64,000 nt of DNA from WHSO01 sp963732875 (GCA_963732875.1 CAVTBD010000002.1:868001-932000); one strand, 5' to 3'. Counted from the stretch's first letter, positions 27,121 through 37,513 are shown. Notes: generated by a model from the letters alone, not told the origin. A program made the numbers and translations.

Positions 27121-28137
27121 CTAAACCCGCACAACGTCTCCCGCCGCCGGCGCGTCGAGCGCCGCGGCCATGACCTTCTCCGCCGCGTCCATCAGTACCT
27201 CCGGCCCCGCGCCCGCCTTGTGCGCGTTCTCGGCGATATGGCGGCGCCAGGCGCGCGCGCCGGGCACGTTCTGGAACAGGCCGAGCATGTGGCGCGCGAC
27301 GTCGGCGCAGCGCCCGCCCGCGGCCACATGGACTTCCACGTAATCCGCCATCGTTTCGATCACGGCGCGCCGGGTCAGCATAGAGGGCGCCGCGCCGAAC
27401 ACGCGCTCGTCGGCACGCGCGAGCATCCACGGATCGTGATAGGCGGCGCGCCCGATCATCGCACCGTCCACCTGACCGAGTGCCGCCAGCCCGTCGTCGA
27501 GCGAACTGACGCCACCGTTGATGACGATCTCGAGGTCGGGGTTCTCGCCCTTGAGGCGATACACGTCATCGGGCCGCAGCGGCGGAATCTCGCGGTTCTC
27601 CTTGGGGCTGAGCCCTTCGAGGATGGCGATGCGCGCATGGACCGTGAACGAGGTCACGCCGCCCTGGCGCACGGTGGCGATAAACGCGGCAAGGTCGTCG
27701 TAGTCCTTGCGCCCGTCGATGCCGATGCGGCACTTGACCGTGACCGGCAGCCTGCCCTCGCCCATGGCGGCGACGCAATCGGCGACAAGGCCGGGCTCGG
27801 CCATGAGGCAGGCGCCGAACCGGCCCACCTGCACCCGGTCCGACGGGCAGCCGACGTTGAGGTTGATCTCGTCGTAACCGTAATCAGCCGCGATCTTCGC
27901 CACCGCCGACAGCGCCGCCGGGTCGGAGCCGCCCACCTGCAGCGCCACCGGATGCTCCGCCGGGTGGTAGCCGAGCAGGCGGTCGCGGTCGCCGTGGAGG
28001 ATGGCGGCGGCGGTGATCATCTCGGTGTAGAGCAGCGTGCGCGCCGAGATCGCGCGCAGGAAGAACCGCTCGTGGCGGTCGGTCCAGTCCATCATGGGCG
28101 CGACCGACAGCCGCCGGTCCGGGCCCTCGGATTCCAT
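27121..28137 (-). CDS. dusA: tRNA-dihydrouridine synthase A
   Basis: A flavoenzyme that reduces uridines 20 and 20a of tRNA with NADPH. The 338-residue protein shows SVAPMMDWTDRHERFFLR at the FMN site, LQVGGSDPAALS, the catalytic Cys in INLNVGCPSDRVQ, VTVKCRIGID, FTVHAR and VINGGV. DusA rather than DusB or DusC is indicated by APMMDWTDRH and the long C-terminal arm (MLGLFQNVPGARAWRRHIAENAH). It is followed 35 bp downstream by the DUF302 gene on the same strand. Confidence 0.94.
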   Translation of the reverse strand: MESEGPDRRLSVAPMMDWTDRHERFFLRAISARTLLYTEMITAAAILHGDRDRLLGYHPAEHPVALQVGGSDPAALSAVAKIAADYGYDEINLNVGCPSDRVQVGRFGACLMAEPGLVADCVAAMGEGRLPVTVKCRIGIDGRKDYDDLAAFIATVRQGGVTSFTVHARIAILEGLSPKENREIPPLRPDDVYRLKGENPDLEIVINGGVSSLDDGLAALGQVDGAMIGRAAYHDPWMLARADERVFGAAPSMLTRRAVIETMADYVEVHVAAGGRCADVARHMLGLFQNVPGARAWRRHIAENAHKAGAGPEVLMDAAEKVMAAALDAPAAGDVVRV

Positions 28138-28208
28138 GCCTGATCATGGGCGTTTCCATCCCATACCGGCGCGCCCGAAGCAATGGCCGATGCTCTCGCC
28201 GAGCCCGG

Positions 28209-29144
28209 TCAGCGCGCGCCGGGAACCGATTCTGCGATGATCCGGGCCGCCCCCACGGCCATCCCGGCGTTGTCGTGGGCGACGCCGGGGACGAATTCGA
28301 GGCGCCAGTTGAACGGCACGCCCAGCTTCGCCGCCACGCCCTGGGCGGTGGCAAAATAGAACTTGCCGCGTGCGAGCCGGCTCGCGCCCTGGCGCATGGC
28401 GCCGGGCGTGGTGCGGAAGGGACGGTCCTGGGTGACGTCCGCCTCCCCGAGCAGGATCACGATCCTCCTGGCGAAGACGGCGCCGAGGCTGCCTTCGGAG
28501 AGCTCGGTACCGCGCAGCCCGTATGGAAATTTCTCATCCTCGACCGGCATCGTGTACCAGCCGGCGTTGGCGGCGATCGCCAGATCCACCCGGGGACCGC
28601 CGGTGAAAGTCATGTAGCGGTGAACGAACTGCGCACCGGCGGAATGGCCGAACAGCGTGAAGGTCGTCCGCCGGCTGCCGGCGGCATCGCGTACCGCATC
28701 GAAGATGCGATCGACGATATGAAACGACCATTTTCTTTCGGGGTTCGGGACGAGGGTTTTGCCGTTTTCACGCGCCATGACGTTACCGAAGGCATAGGCC
28801 CAGGACTTGGGAAAGTTCTTCTTGCTGAATTCCGGCGCGACAATCAGCAGGACGTGCCGCTCGGCGAGCTCGATCCAGTTGTCCCGATACCCGCGCGCGT
28901 TGCGCCCGACGCCATGCATCACGAAAACGATGGGGGTCTCCGGTCCGAACGCCTTGGGCCGGTAGTACCAGACGCGGAGCGTCTTGCCGGTCGCCGTTTC
29001 CGGATCGTGGAACAGGAACCGCCCCGCGCCCTCATGGATAGCCGCGGTATCCGCGGCCCGCGCCGGAAAGCCGCCGACCGCGGCGAGGACAAACCATGCC
29101 GTGAGCGTGATAGCGAAACGGCGAAAACGACGGGCGACATGCAT
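28209..29144 (-). CDS. Exported alpha/beta hydrolase (PHB depolymerase/esterase-like)
   Basis: A 311-residue secreted or periplasmic hydrolase with a signal peptide (residues 1-30, FPARAAD). The alpha/beta hydrolase fold is indicated by VFVMHGVGRNARGYRDNW (oxyanion region) and the nucleophile elbow GHSAG in FTLFGHSAGAQFVHRY. A likely acid is in LLGEADVTQD, and the catalytic His is in VPGVAHDNAG near the C-terminus. It resembles polyhydroxybutyrate depolymerase or feruloyl-esterase-type hydrolases; the substrate is unknown. The start overlaps the upstream gene stop (TGATG), so it is translationally coupled to the flavoprotein gene. Confidence 0.82.
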   Translation of the reverse strand: MHVARRFRRFAITLTAWFVLAAVGGFPARAADTAAIHEGAGRFLFHDPETATGKTLRVWYYRPKAFGPETPIVFVMHGVGRNARGYRDNWIELAERHVLLIVAPEFSKKNFPKSWAYAFGNVMARENGKTLVPNPERKWSFHIVDRIFDAVRDAAGSRRTTFTLFGHSAGAQFVHRYMTFTGGPRVDLAIAANAGWYTMPVEDEKFPYGLRGTELSEGSLGAVFARRIVILLGEADVTQDRPFRTTPGAMRQGASRLARGKFYFATAQGVAAKLGVPFNWRLEFVPGVAHDNAGMAVGAARIIAESVPGAR

Positions 29145-30275
29145 CAGCCGGCCCCCGCGAGCATTTCCACCACTGCGTCGGCGATGGCCAGCGACGCGGT
29201 CAGCCCCGGGCTCTCGATGCCGTAGAGGTTGACGAGTCCGGGCACGCCATGGACTGCCGGCCCCTGGATCACGAAATCGGCAGCGGGCTCGCCCGGCGCC
29301 TGGATCTTCGGGCGGATGCCGGCATAGGCGGGCTGCAACGAGGCGTCCTTGAGCCCCGGCCAGTAGCGGCGCACGGCGTCATAGAACCCTTCGCAGCGCT
29401 CGGGGTCGACCGCGTAGTCGATGTCGCTGGGCCGTTCCGCCGTCGTCACCCATTCCACGTCGGGGCCGAACTTGCCCTGTCCCGCGAGATCGAGCGTCAG
29501 GTGGACGCCGAGCCCAGCCTGCTCGGGCGCGGGATAGATCAGGTGGGTAAAGGGCGCGCGGCCCGCGAGCGAGAAATAGTTGCCCTTGGCAAAATGGCGC
29601 GGCGGCACGGTGGCAGGATCGAGACCCTTCAGCGACAACGCCACCGGCTGGGCGAATAGGCCCGCCGAGTTCACCACCTCGCCCGCGAGCAGGCTCATGG
29701 GCTCGGCGCCACCGACCTCCAGCAGGATACCGTCGTCGCGCACGTCGCCGCCCGCGAGCGGCGCCTTGAACGCGACCACCGCACCGGCTGCCTCGGCGTC
29801 GCCCTGGTAGGCGAGCATCAGCCCGTGGCTGTCGATGATGCCGGTGGACGGCGACAGGAGCGCCGCAACGCAGGAAAGCGCCGGCTCCAGCGCCATGGCT
29901 TCCGTGCCGTTGAGCCACCGGATATCGGCGACGCCGTTGGCGCGGGCTTTGTTCTTCAGGTCGCGCAGGCCCGGGAATCTGCGTCTCATCGGTGGCGACG
30001 ATCAGCTTGCCGCAGCGCCGGTGGCCGACGCCGCGCTCGGCGCAGTAGGGGTAGAGCCGCTCGCGGCCTTCCACGCAGAAGCGCGCCTTGAGGCTGTCCT
30101 TCGGGTAGTAGATGCCGGCGTGGATCACCTCGGAATTGCGCGAAGACGTGCCGGTGCCGATAGTATCCTCGGCCTCCAGCACGATCACCTCGCGCCCCGC
30201 GAGCGCGAGCGCACGCGCCACCGCGAGCCCGACCACGCCCGCGCCGATGACCACTGAATCGATCCGTTCCGGAAT
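29144..30275 (-). pseudogene. FAD-dependent oxidoreductase (L-2-hydroxyglutarate oxidase-like), one frameshift
   Basis: A flavoprotein of the DAO/LhgO family. The N-terminal frame has the FAD dinucleotide fold ERIDSVVIGAGVVGLAVARALALAGREVIVLE, then TGTSSRNSEVIHAGIYY. A single extra base near 29976 shifts the frame, and the rest (FPGLRDLKNKARANGVADIRWLNG to YGIESPGLTASLAIADAVVEMLAG) follows in the next frame. The core GIESPGLTAS is typical of L-2-hydroxyglutarate dehydrogenases. No ordinary start codon precedes ERIDSVV in frame; ATT at 30275 is the nearest candidate and the true start may be obscured by another error. It is coupled to the downstream hydrolase gene. Confidence 0.72.
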
Positions 30276-30312
30276 GATCCCACTCCCTACCCTGCCGGAT
30301 GAATTCCCGGCT

Positions 30313-31197
30313 CTAACGTCTTGGAGGATATAGGACTTCGAGGGGTTCCGGGTCAATCGCGATGGCAACCGGCAGGTGTCCGGCGAGATCGCCATCGCCC
30401 TGCAGTGGCGCGCCGTCGCGCCCACTGATGCCGATGTCCCGGGCGATCACACGGGTGACGCCCGGCATAAAGCGCAACAGGCCCGTGACCAGCGCTACGC
30501 CATAGAGCGAGACGCGGGCCGCGCCGCCCTTCTCGAACAGCACCAGCTCGAACTCGGGCCGGGCGAGATCGGCATCGGGCGCGAACAGATGGGGCCCGCC
30601 GTAGCGCCGCCCCTTGCAGGCGACCGCGGTCACGGCACGGAAGGTGCGGTTGTCGGCGGTGACATCGAGGACGGGATAGTCGTAGCGGCGCATCTGGCGC
30701 CACGTTTCAATGACATAGGCGAGCTTGCCGAGGCGGCGCTTGAGCACCGGGTCGAGATGCGCCACGACCTCGGCATCCAGCCCCGCGCCCGCCATCAGCA
30801 GGAAACGCCGCCCGTTGGCGCGGCCGGCGTGGACCTTGCGCCGCTCGCCGGCGAGGATCGTGCGCGCGATCGCCCCCGACCAGTAGGACAGGCCGATCTC
30901 GGCGGCGAGCACGTTGGCGGTGCCAAGCGGTATCACGCCCAGCGGCGGCGCGCCCGGGCCGAGCCCGTTGGCGACCTCGGCGATGGTGCCGTCGCCCCCC
31001 GCCACAACGATCGCGTCCCAGCCCCGCGCGTACTCCGCGCGCGCGATCTCCTCGGCGTGGCCGGCGCGGGTGGTGGTGCGGACGTCGACCTCGGCCTCCC
31101 GTTCCGAGAGGGCCGCGAGCACGCGGCCGAAGCGCGGTCCATGGTTGCCGCCCGAGGTCGGGTTGTGGATCACGAGGATGCGGGGAAAGGCGGACAT
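30313..31197 (-). CDS. Diacylglycerol/lipid kinase family protein
   Basis: A 294-residue DAGK/LCB5 family kinase, which phosphorylates lipids such as diacylglycerol. The nucleotide site is seen in LVIHNPTSGGNHGPRFG, VVAGGDGTIAEVANGLG and IPLGTANVLAAEIG; the C-terminal beta domain carries DGDLAGHLPVAI. The start is ATG 31197 (MSAFPRILVIHNP). It diverges from the plcP-agt pair across a 177-bp intergenic region with a Pho-box-like site. It could recycle diacylglycerol released by PlcP to phosphatidate (inference). An NAD-kinase role is less likely because the protein has the LCB5-type C-terminal domain. Confidence 0.85.
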   Translation of the reverse strand: MSAFPRILVIHNPTSGGNHGPRFGRVLAALSEREAEVDVRTTTRAGHAEEIARAEYARGWDAIVVAGGDGTIAEVANGLGPGAPPLGVIPLGTANVLAAEIGLSYWSGAIARTILAGERRKVHAGRANGRRFLLMAGAGLDAEVVAHLDPVLKRRLGKLAYVIETWRQMRRYDYPVLDVTADNRTFRAVTAVACKGRRYGGPHLFAPDADLARPEFELVLFEKGGAARVSLYGVALVTGLLRFMPGVTRVIARDIGISGRDGAPLQGDGDLAGHLPVAIAIDPEPLEVLYPPRR

Positions 31198-31255
31198 GTC
31201 GGAGAACCCGGAAGGCAAGATGTTGTTCTGACGCCAGCGGGTAATAATCCACAAG

Positions 31256-31291
31256 TTATGACATCAATATTACATGTCATAAAAGTTTCAC
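31256..31291 (+). promoter_or_regulatory. Pho-box-like site within a palindrome upstream of plcP
   Basis: TTATGACAT (31256-31264) and ATGTCATAA (31274-31282) form a perfect 9-bp inverted repeat around 9 nt. The right arm continues as an 18-nt stretch, 31274-31291, that matches the enterobacterial Pho-box consensus (two CTGTCAT repeats 4 nt apart) at 14 of 18 positions by my count. It lies about 85 bp before the plcP ATG, in an AT-rich patch. PhoB control is inferred, not shown. Confidence 0.5.
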
Positions 31292-31374
31292 GGGACAAAA
31301 TAAACGGTTTTTTTTATAAGCCGACGCAAGATGTTCTCAAGAACACTGTTTTCGAGAGGAGAAACGAGGGGATC

Positions 31375-32166
31375 ATGAAACCCGCCAGCACGCGTCGGTA
31401 TCGCAGCATATTCATTTCCGACATTCACCTCGGGACCCGGGGTTGCAAGGCCGAGCAGCTCCTGGAATTCCTCGAAACCCACGACTGCGATCAGCTCTAC
31501 CTGGTCGGCGACATCGTCGACGGCTGGCGGCTCAAGCGGAGCTGGTACTGGCCCGAAGCTCACAACCGGGTGATGCAGAAATTCTTGGCGATGGCGCGGG
31601 CAGGGACCCGCGTTATTTATATTCCGGGCAACCACGACGAGGTGGCGCGCGACTACCACCGCCTCACCATCGGCGACGTGATGATCCTGCGCGACGCGGT
31701 GTTCGAAACCGCCGACGGACGCCGGTTCCTGGTGATCCACGGCGACGAGTTCGACGGCGTGGTGAAATACGCCAAGTGGCTGGCCCACCTCGGCGACGCC
31801 GCCTACAACCTCGCGCTCGCGCTCAACAACTGGTTCAACCTGGCGCGCCGGCGCCTCGGCTACCCCTACTGGTCGCTGTCGGCCTACCTCAAGCGCAAGG
31901 TCAAGAACGCGGTCGAGTACATCGACAACTTCGAGGAAGCCCTCAGCGAGGAGGCGCGCCGGCGCGGCCTCGACGGGGTGATCTGCGGCCACATCCACCA
32001 CGCCCAGATCCGCGACCTCGACGGCATCACCTACTGCAACGACGGCGACTGGGTGGAAAGCTGCACCGCGCTGGTGGAGGACCGCTCCGGGCGGCTCTCG
32101 ATCCTCGACTGGACCGAGGAAAAGAAGAAGTCGCAGCGCTATCCCAGCCTGGCGCTGGCCTCGTGA
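31375..32166 (+). CDS. plcP: PlcP-like phospholipase C (metallophosphoesterase)
   Basis: A 263-residue calcineurin-type metallophosphoesterase similar to LpxH-like proteins shown in Sinorhizobium and marine heterotrophs to be PlcP, which removes phosphoryl headgroups from phospholipids under phosphate starvation. Metal-binding motifs are ISDIHLGTRGC (Asp16, His18), VGDIVDGW (Asp46), GNHDE (Asn86, His87), VIHGDEFD and CGHIHHA. WRLKRSWYWPEAHN and NDGDWVESCTALVE are characteristic of this subgroup. LpxH proper is an alternative, but the neighbouring glycosyltransferase, lipid kinase and Pho-box-like site favour PlcP. ATG 31375 is chosen (GGAG upstream); longer in-frame starts exist. The glycosyltransferase gene follows 13 bp later. 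Confidence 0.8.
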   Translation: MKPASTRRYRSIFISDIHLGTRGCKAEQLLEFLETHDCDQLYLVGDIVDGWRLKRSWYWPEAHNRVMQKFLAMARAGTRVIYIPGNHDEVARDYHRLTIGDVMILRDAVFETADGRRFLVIHGDEFDGVVKYAKWLAHLGDAAYNLALALNNWFNLARRRLGYPYWSLSAYLKRKVKNAVEYIDNFEEALSEEARRRGLDGVICGHIHHAQIRDLDGITYCNDGDWVESCTALVEDRSGRLSILDWTEEKKKSQRYPSLALAS

Positions 32167-32179
32167 CGGCGGCGGTCCG

Positions 32180-33238
32180 TTGAAGATCCTGATCGCCACC
32201 GACGCCTGGTATCCCCAGGTCAACGGCGTCGTCCGCTCGCTCTCGACCGTGGGCGCCGAGCTCGAGACCATGGGCCACGAGCTCCTCTACCTCACCCCCG
32301 ACCGGTTCCGCACCCTGCCGTGCCCGACCTATCCCGAGATCCGCCTGGCGATCCTGCCCTACCGGCGCCTTGCGCGGCTGATGAAGCGCCATCGGCCCGA
32401 TTCGATCCATATTGCCACCGAGGGCCCGATCGGCCTTACCGCGCGGCGCTACTGCCTGCGCCACGGGCTCGCCTTCACTACCTCGCTGCACACGCGCTTT
32501 CCGGAATACGTCAACGCCCGCGTCGGCCTGCCGGTGAGCTGGGGCTACGCGGCGCTGCGCTGGTTCCACGGCGCGGCGGCGCGCGTCATGGTCGCGACCG
32601 AGACCCTGCGCGAGGAACTGACCGCCATGGGGATCGCCAACCTCGGCCTGTGGAGCCGCGGCGTCGACCTCGCTCTGTTCCATCCCCGCGACAAGGATTT
32701 CCTGAACCTGCCCCGCCCCGTTTCCATGTATGTCGGACGGGTTGCCGTCGAGAAGAATATAGAAGCGTTCCTGCGGCTGGAGATGCCCGGTACCAAGGTC
32801 GTGGTGGGCGACGGGCCGCTCCATAACATGCTGCGGCGGCGCTACCGCGACGCGGTGTTCGTCGGCAACAAGCAGGGCGAGGAGCTGGCGCAATACTACG
32901 CGGCGGCGGACGTGTTCGTATTCCCGAGCCGCACCGACACCTTCGGCAACGTGATCCTGGAAGCGCTCGCCTCGGGGGTGCCGGTGGCGGCCTACCCGGT
33001 GCCGGGCCCGCTCGACGTGATCGGCGCGGCGCCCGTGGGCTGCCTCGACGACGACCTCGCGCGGGCGGTGACGCACGCCCTCGAGGCCTCTCCGGCGGCA
33101 TGCCGGGCCTATGCCGAGCGGTTCTCGTGGCGCGAAAGCGCGCGCCAGTTCTTCGGCAACCTCGTCCCGGTCACGGAAACCGCCGCGGAAACCGCCGCCA
33201 GAAGCGCCGCGGACGAGGCCCTCAGGCGCACCGCCTGA
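32180..33238 (+). CDS. agt: GT4-family glycosyltransferase, Agt-like
   Basis: A 352-residue GT4 glycosyltransferase with a GT-B fold: N-domain LIATDAWYPQVNGVVRSLSTVGAELETMGH and C-domain MYVGRVAVEKNIEAFL, VGDGPLHNML and the E-x7-E region SRTDTFGNVILEALASGVPVAAY. PQVNGVVRSL is typical of lipid glycosyltransferases (MgtA, SQD2, Agt type). With plcP 13 bp upstream, the likely acceptor is diacylglycerol, giving glycolipids that replace phospholipids. The start TTG 32180 begins MKILIATD; no better start is nearby. Sugar specificity (glucose or glucuronate) cannot be told from the sequence. Its end is 6 bp from the convergent CHAD gene. Confidence 0.78.
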   Translation: MKILIATDAWYPQVNGVVRSLSTVGAELETMGHELLYLTPDRFRTLPCPTYPEIRLAILPYRRLARLMKRHRPDSIHIATEGPIGLTARRYCLRHGLAFTTSLHTRFPEYVNARVGLPVSWGYAALRWFHGAAARVMVATETLREELTAMGIANLGLWSRGVDLALFHPRDKDFLNLPRPVSMYVGRVAVEKNIEAFLRLEMPGTKVVVGDGPLHNMLRRRYRDAVFVGNKQGEELAQYYAAADVFVFPSRTDTFGNVILEALASGVPVAAYPVPGPLDVIGAAPVGCLDDDLARAVTHALEASPAACRAYAERFSWRESARQFFGNLVPVTETAAETAARSAADEALRRTA

Positions 33239-33244
33239 AATCCC

Positions 33245-34282
33245 TCACACGGGCGTCCAGAACTTCCTGGCGGCGGCGAAAGTCTTGGTCAGGCGCTCGC
33301 TCCGCTTCATCGCCTTGTCGCCGCGCTTCGCCTCGCGCGCCGCGACCAGCCTGGCGGCCCGGGCGAGCGGCTTGCCCCCGCCCCGAGCGAGCCGTCTGGC
33401 GAGCGCAGCGGCGCTTTCGGTGTCCTGGATCAGCCCGAACGCGTCCTGCAGGCGCGTCAGCCGCTTGAGGTAGGCGGGCGCGCGCCGGTTGGGAAAGGCG
33501 CCCGACAGGAACTGCACCGCGTAGCGCAGCTTCTTGACCTCGATCCGGACCTGGTGCTGGTCGGCGCGCCGTCCGCCCCTGGCGCGCTTCATGGCCTTGC
33601 GCACGCGCTTGTCGGCCCGGGCGAGGCTCCGGGCGGCGAGGCGCTCGATCCGCTGGCGCGCGGCGGCCTCAACGCCACCCTCGCGCCAGGCACCGTGGCA
33701 CCACAGCGCGAGCCGGCGCGCGAGCGCGGCGTAGCGCCGGGTCTCGACCGCGGCGGCGGCCTTGCGGGCGGCGGCGGCGCGGGCGGCATCGACCGCGCCG
33801 GCGAGCGCGGCGACGGCGTCGGCCTCCGTGGATTTCTTTTCCGCGAGCAGCGGCACGACGCAGTCGGCGCGGAACACGTCGAGGTCGCGCACCGGGCCGA
33901 ACCGGGCGTGCAGCCATTTGAGCTCGCGTTTGAGGCGCTTCGCCCCGGCCGGGTCCGGCAGGTCGCGGTAGCAGTCGAGCAGCGCCCGGATGCGCCGCTC
34001 GGCGACGCGCAGGCGGTGCACCGGCTCGGCGCCGCCCGATTCGAGGAAGGCACGGACGCCGTCGTTGAGCTGTCCGGCGAGCGAGTCGAAGCTCGCCTCG
34101 AACGACGCCCCGGCGGCCATGCCCGGCACCGGCCGGGGCGGCTGGCCGGGGACCGGCGCGGGCACGCGCAGGGCGGCCCTCTTCCCGGTCGATTTCGGCG
34201 CGGTCCTGCGGCGGGCAGCCCCACCAGCGGGCGCAGTGCCGCCCGCGCGCTTGTGTTCCCTGGGATCAGCGGGCTTTTTCAA
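33245..34282 (-). CDS. CHAD-domain protein
   Basis: A 345-residue, very Arg/Ala-rich helical protein with a CHAD domain (from about residue 63). Conserved basic and His residues are seen in PVHRLRVAERRIRALLDCYRDL, KWLHARFGPVRDLDVFRAD and HQVRIEVKKLRYAVQFLSGAF. CHAD domains are known to bind inorganic polyphosphate and to localise to polyphosphate granules. The N-terminal 60 residues are basic, Pro-rich and probably disordered. TTG 34282 is the only workable start. It is convergent with the plcP-agt pair, adding a second phosphate-linked gene to this region. Confidence 0.85.
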   Translation of the reverse strand: MKKPADPREHKRAGGTAPAGGAARRRTAPKSTGKRAALRVPAPVPGQPPRPVPGMAAGASFEASFDSLAGQLNDGVRAFLESGGAEPVHRLRVAERRIRALLDCYRDLPDPAGAKRLKRELKWLHARFGPVRDLDVFRADCVVPLLAEKKSTEADAVAALAGAVDAARAAAARKAAAAVETRRYAALARRLALWCHGAWREGGVEAAARQRIERLAARSLARADKRVRKAMKRARGGRRADQHQVRIEVKKLRYAVQFLSGAFPNRRAPAYLKRLTRLQDAFGLIQDTESAAALARRLARGGGKPLARAARLVAAREAKRGDKAMKRSERLTKTFAAARKFWTPV

Positions 34283-34486
34283 GGGGTTGTGCCGTCATAA
34301 CGATGTCAGGCCGAGGACGCCAATCTCCCACATCGGGCCGGCCCGGGCCACCGGAAAAAAGGCGTGCGCCGGCATACCTGCCCCGCGCCCGCGGCGCGGA
34401 AACCACCCTTGCTTAAGGCGCGGAAATCACTATGTTTGCGCCGCAATTAGGATCGGAGCGGCCCTCGGGGCCGACACGTGTTTTTC

Positions 34487-36331
<1,845 letters not shown>

Positions 36332-36354
36332 GGTCGCCGCTCGCCGTTCACGAC

Positions 36355-36473
36355 CGTCATTCCGGAAGCAGGCGAGCCCGGAAACGCGTGCGTTTCCGGA
36401 GGCGAGCCTTGCTGTCCGGAAAATCCATAGATGGAACCGGGATGGATTCTCCGCTTGCGCGGCGAATGACGAC
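36355..36473. repeat. REP-like intergenic repeat (CGTCATTCCGG family, copy 1)
   Basis: The element begins CGTCATTCCGGAAGCAGGCG and ends with GAATGACG, so its tips are inverted repeats. Internal stems include GGCGAGCCCGGAAAC with GTTTCCGGAGGC, and TCCATAGATGGA. A related longer copy lies at 37219-37365. It occupies the gap between typA and the cytochrome gene. Confidence 0.7.
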
Positions 36474-36584
36474 ATAACAGCTCCACAAAGCGCACCCTCC
36501 CGGGCCCCCGTCGATTCCGGAACAACGGCTTGGCATTGAATTGCCAAGCCGTTATTGGTTTTGAATCGTCCCGGAGGTAGCATC

Positions 36585-37137
36585 GTGAAACAAGGATCGA
36601 TCATGAAACCTGCCTATACCGGTACCGCCAAGGCGCTGCATTGGTTGATTGTCGCGCTGCTGATCGCCCAGTTCGTGTTCGCCTGGACAATGCCGCATAT
36701 CGGCGGCAAGACCCCGCTGACGACGCTCATCAGCCTGCATTTCTCCTTCGGGATGCTGATCCTGTTCGTCGTCGCGATCCGGCTGATCTGGCGCGTGACC
36801 CATGACGAGCCGGAGGCGGAGGACGGCGTGCCGCCGTGGCAGCACCGATCCGCCCAGGCGGTCCACTGGCTGCTGTACCTGCTGCTGATCGTCCTGCCGG
36901 TCCTCGGCTGGCTCAACGCCGAACTGGCGCGGCTATCCGGTGAGCCTGTTCGGCCTGTTCGACATGCCGAAGATCATGCCGACCCGCGCGCCGGGCTGGG
37001 ACTGGACCGGGGACGTGCACGGGTTCCTGGCCAACTACGCGATGCTGGCGCTGGTCGGCCTGCATGTCGGCGCGGCGCTCTACCATTACTTCATCCGCCG
37101 CGACCGCGTGCTGCAGCGGATGCTGCCGTGGGTGTGA
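36585..37137 (+). pseudogene. Cytochrome b561-type membrane protein, one frameshift
   Basis: A di-haem cytochrome b561 family protein, an inner membrane electron carrier. The first frame gives YTGTAKALHWLIVALLIAQFVFAW (haem His in ALHW), LHFSFGMLILFVVAIRLIWR and QAVHWLLYLLLIVLPVLGWLNA. A single extra base near 36921, in GCCGAACTGG, shifts the frame, and the next frame supplies WRGYPVSLFGLFDMP, then VHGFLANYAMLALVGLHVGAALYHYFIRRD and the stop at 37135-37137. GTG 36585 has GGAGGT 6 nt upstream; ATG 36603 is an alternative start. Without the extra base it would be a normal-length b561. Confidence 0.8.
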
Positions 37138-37188
37138 CTCCGGGGGTGTGACGATATTTGGCGACGGGCCGAGGCTGAACCCGCTGAC

Positions 37189-37396
37189 GCCTAGGTCCAA
37201 TCGACATTCATTTTTTGACGTCATTCCGGAAGCTTAGGCGAGCCCGGAAAAGCTCGCTTTTCCGGGATGCGAGCCTTGCTATCCGGAATCCATATCCGCC
37301 GTGGAATCGATTCCGGGTCGCGCGAAGCCCTTGTGATACAAGGCCTTCGCTTGCCCGGAATGACGGCTTTGTTGTGAATGTCGATTCGTCCTAGCG
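37189..37396. repeat. Large inverted repeat enclosing another repeat
   Basis: The arms AATCGACATTCA (37199-37210) and TGAATGTCGATT (37375-37386) are perfect inverted repeats, and the similarity continues outward through CTAG (37191-37194 and 37391-37394). Between the arms sits the 147-bp CGTCATTCCGG repeat (37219-37365), so one element appears to be nested inside another. No coding potential is seen. Confidence 0.6.
37219..37365. repeat. REP-like intergenic repeat (CGTCATTCCGG family, copy 2)
   Basis: The terminal inverted repeats are CGTCATTCCGG (37219-37229) and CCGGAATGACG (37355-37365). It shares AGGCGAGCCCGGAAA, GCGAGCCTTGCT and TCCGGAAT with the copy at 36355-36473. It contains further internal stems (CCTTGTGATACAAGG). 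Confidence 0.75.
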
Positions 37397-37494
37397 CGTT
37401 GTGCGCCCGAATGGGCGCAGCCCAGCGCGCTAACTTATTGATGACGAGCAACTTATCTGCGATCAGATCAATTCCATCTGATCGCAGGTTGCTC
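37391..37494. repeat. CTAG-ended double-hairpin element of a second type
   Basis: There are two adjacent palindromes: 37392-37432 (TAGCGCG to CGCGCTA with inner TGCGCCC-GAA-TGGGCGCA) and 37446-37494 (GAGCAAC to GTTGCTC with inner TGCGATCAGAT and ATCTGATCGCA). The architecture resembles the CTAGAGC element at 3579-3698 but the sequence differs. It lies just past the 3-prime end of the DUF3568 lipoprotein gene. Confidence 0.6.
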
Positions 37495-37513
37495 CAGTCA
37501 GCGGGTCCGCGCA

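Noticed and set aside
31375..32166. LpxH of lipid A biosynthesis
   Set aside because: This remains possible, but the neighbouring glycosyltransferase, lipid kinase and Pho-box-like site, and the GTRGC and WRLKRSWYWP motifs, favour PlcP.
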